DNA from: JBECKS01 sp040235395
Lineage (GTDB): Bacteria; Pseudomonadota; Gammaproteobacteria; Pseudomonadales; JBECKS01
Direction of reading: 5' to 3'
NCBI GenBank assembly: GCA_040235395.1
Contig: JBECKS010000227.1
Span: 1-6,353 of the forward strand
Length of the DNA stretch: 6,353 nt
Shown: piece by piece, positions 5,820-6,353 of the stretch
Position numbering within the stretch: the stretch's first letter is position 1
Layout of the letters: every line of letters starts with the position of its first letter
Notes under the pieces: generated by a model
What the model saw: only the letters and a program-made list of their open reading frames with translations
The model's database searches: none
Told to the model about the DNA's origin: nothing
Translations under genes and position numbers: made by a program

Positions 5820-6353
5820 TTAGGCAACCATAGAAGCCAGTCTTACTTTTATGATCTCTTCTGCTTCGCCAACGATGCGGTCAAGAAGTTCCTGACAGCT
5901 TGGGATGTCGTTGATGAGTCCGATAACCTGACCAGCAGTCCAGATGCCACCATCGATTTCACCTTTAGCCATGGCAGCACGGCCTCGCTCACCTGAAACC
6001 AGATGCATGATGTCTTTGAATTCTGTTTGGCCATCTCGATTTTCAATTTCTACCACCTCTTTCGCAACGGCATTCTTGAATACCCTGGCCGTGTTATGAA
6101 GTGTTCTGAAAATCAGTGCAGTGTCTCGTTCAGTCGCCTCTACCATGGCCTTCTTAAGGTTTTCATGGACTGGCGCTTCTTTAGTTGCCATGAAGCGTGT
6201 TCCCATATTAATGCCGTCTGCGCCAAGGGAAAGTGCAGCAGCAAGGCCTTTCCCATTTCCAAAACCACCTGAAGCCAGGAATGGAATGGTGAGCTGTTGA
6301 GCGGATGCTGGTAAGAGCACCATGTTTGGCACATCGTCTTCACCTGGGTGACC
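5820..6353 (-). CDS. Nitronate monooxygenase family FMN protein (possibly NADH:quinone reductase type), 5'-partial
   Basis: This is the C-terminal 177 residues of a TIM-barrel flavoprotein of the nitronate monooxygenase/2-nitropropane dioxygenase family. The frame stays open to the right edge, so the N-terminal ~150 residues of a usual ~320-330 are outside. The visible part begins GHPGEDDVPNMVLLP, where the His (6348-6350) aligns with the family's catalytic His. ASGGFGNGKGL and GADGINMGTRFMAT follow, the FMN phosphate-binding loops, then IFRTLHNTARVFKN and GGIWTAGQVIGLINDIPSC near the end. Family members oxidise alkyl nitronates or act as NAD(P)H:quinone reductases. From memory, the GHPGEDD version resembles the Pseudomonas aeruginosa PA1024-like reductases, so the nitronate label should be taken as a family name. 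The gene is followed by an intrinsic terminator, so it appears to end its own transcription unit. Confidence 0.92.
   Translation of the reverse strand, partial: GHPGEDDVPNMVLLPASAQQLTIPFLASGGFGNGKGLAAALSLGADGINMGTRFMATKEAPVHENLKKAMVEATERDTALIFRTLHNTARVFKNAVAKEVVEIENRDGQTEFKDIMHLVSGERGRAAMAKGEIDGGIWTAGQVIGLINDIPSCQELLDRIVGEAEEIIKVRLASMVA

Noticed and set aside
5796..6272. Two + strand frames (66 and 89 codons) opposite the nitronate monooxygenase family gene
   Set aside because: They are antisense to conserved FMN-binding motifs and have no family resemblance or ribosome binding site.

Overview
The window is a densely coding bacterial segment of moderate-to-low GC. It shows ordinary Shine-Dalgarno sites, short intergenic gaps and an intrinsic terminator. 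The gene families are a FATP-type long-chain acyl-CoA synthetase, choline-dehydrogenase-like and long-chain-alcohol-oxidase-like GMC flavoproteins, a HugZ-like protein and a nitronate monooxygenase family protein. This mix resembles lipid- or hydrocarbon-using proteobacteria, most likely Gammaproteobacteria. That placement is an inference from gene content; genus cannot be read from the sequence.

Layout. On the + strand, 1-1143 is the C-terminal part of a GMC oxidoreductase whose start lies before the window. A complete small VOC (glyoxalase-fold) protein follows 8 bp later at 1152-1535. Facing it on the - strand is a three-gene cluster, in transcription order: a complete choline-dehydrogenase-like GMC oxidoreductase (5721-4117), a FATP-type acyl-CoA synthetase (4076-2268) and a HugZ/DUF2470 protein (2262-1558). 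The two clusters converge with only 22 bp between stop codons. Upstream of the - strand cluster, the C-terminal half of a nitronate monooxygenase family flavoprotein runs in from the right edge (6353-5820). It is closed by a good intrinsic terminator (5783-5755). No intergenic stretch exceeds 100 bp. I saw no RNA gene, CRISPR array or mobile element.

How the genes may work together. A GMC dehydrogenase oxidises an alcohol, and a FATP-family ligase makes a CoA thioester from a long-chain carboxylate, so the - strand cluster reads as a module for activating a hydrophobic alcohol or acid for beta-oxidation. The aldehyde-to-acid step is not encoded here. The + strand GMC enzyme belongs to a different subfamily (long-chain alcohol oxidase/cholesterol-oxidase-like, with a Cys cluster) and may supply a parallel oxidation. 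The roles of the HugZ-like and VOC proteins are open.

Overall this looks like an ordinary catabolic region with recognisable families. I found no clear evidence of an undescribed system. The most noteworthy points are the Cys cluster in the first GMC protein, the HugZ-like gene coupled to an acyl-CoA synthetase, and a terminator placed almost directly against the next gene's ribosome binding site.
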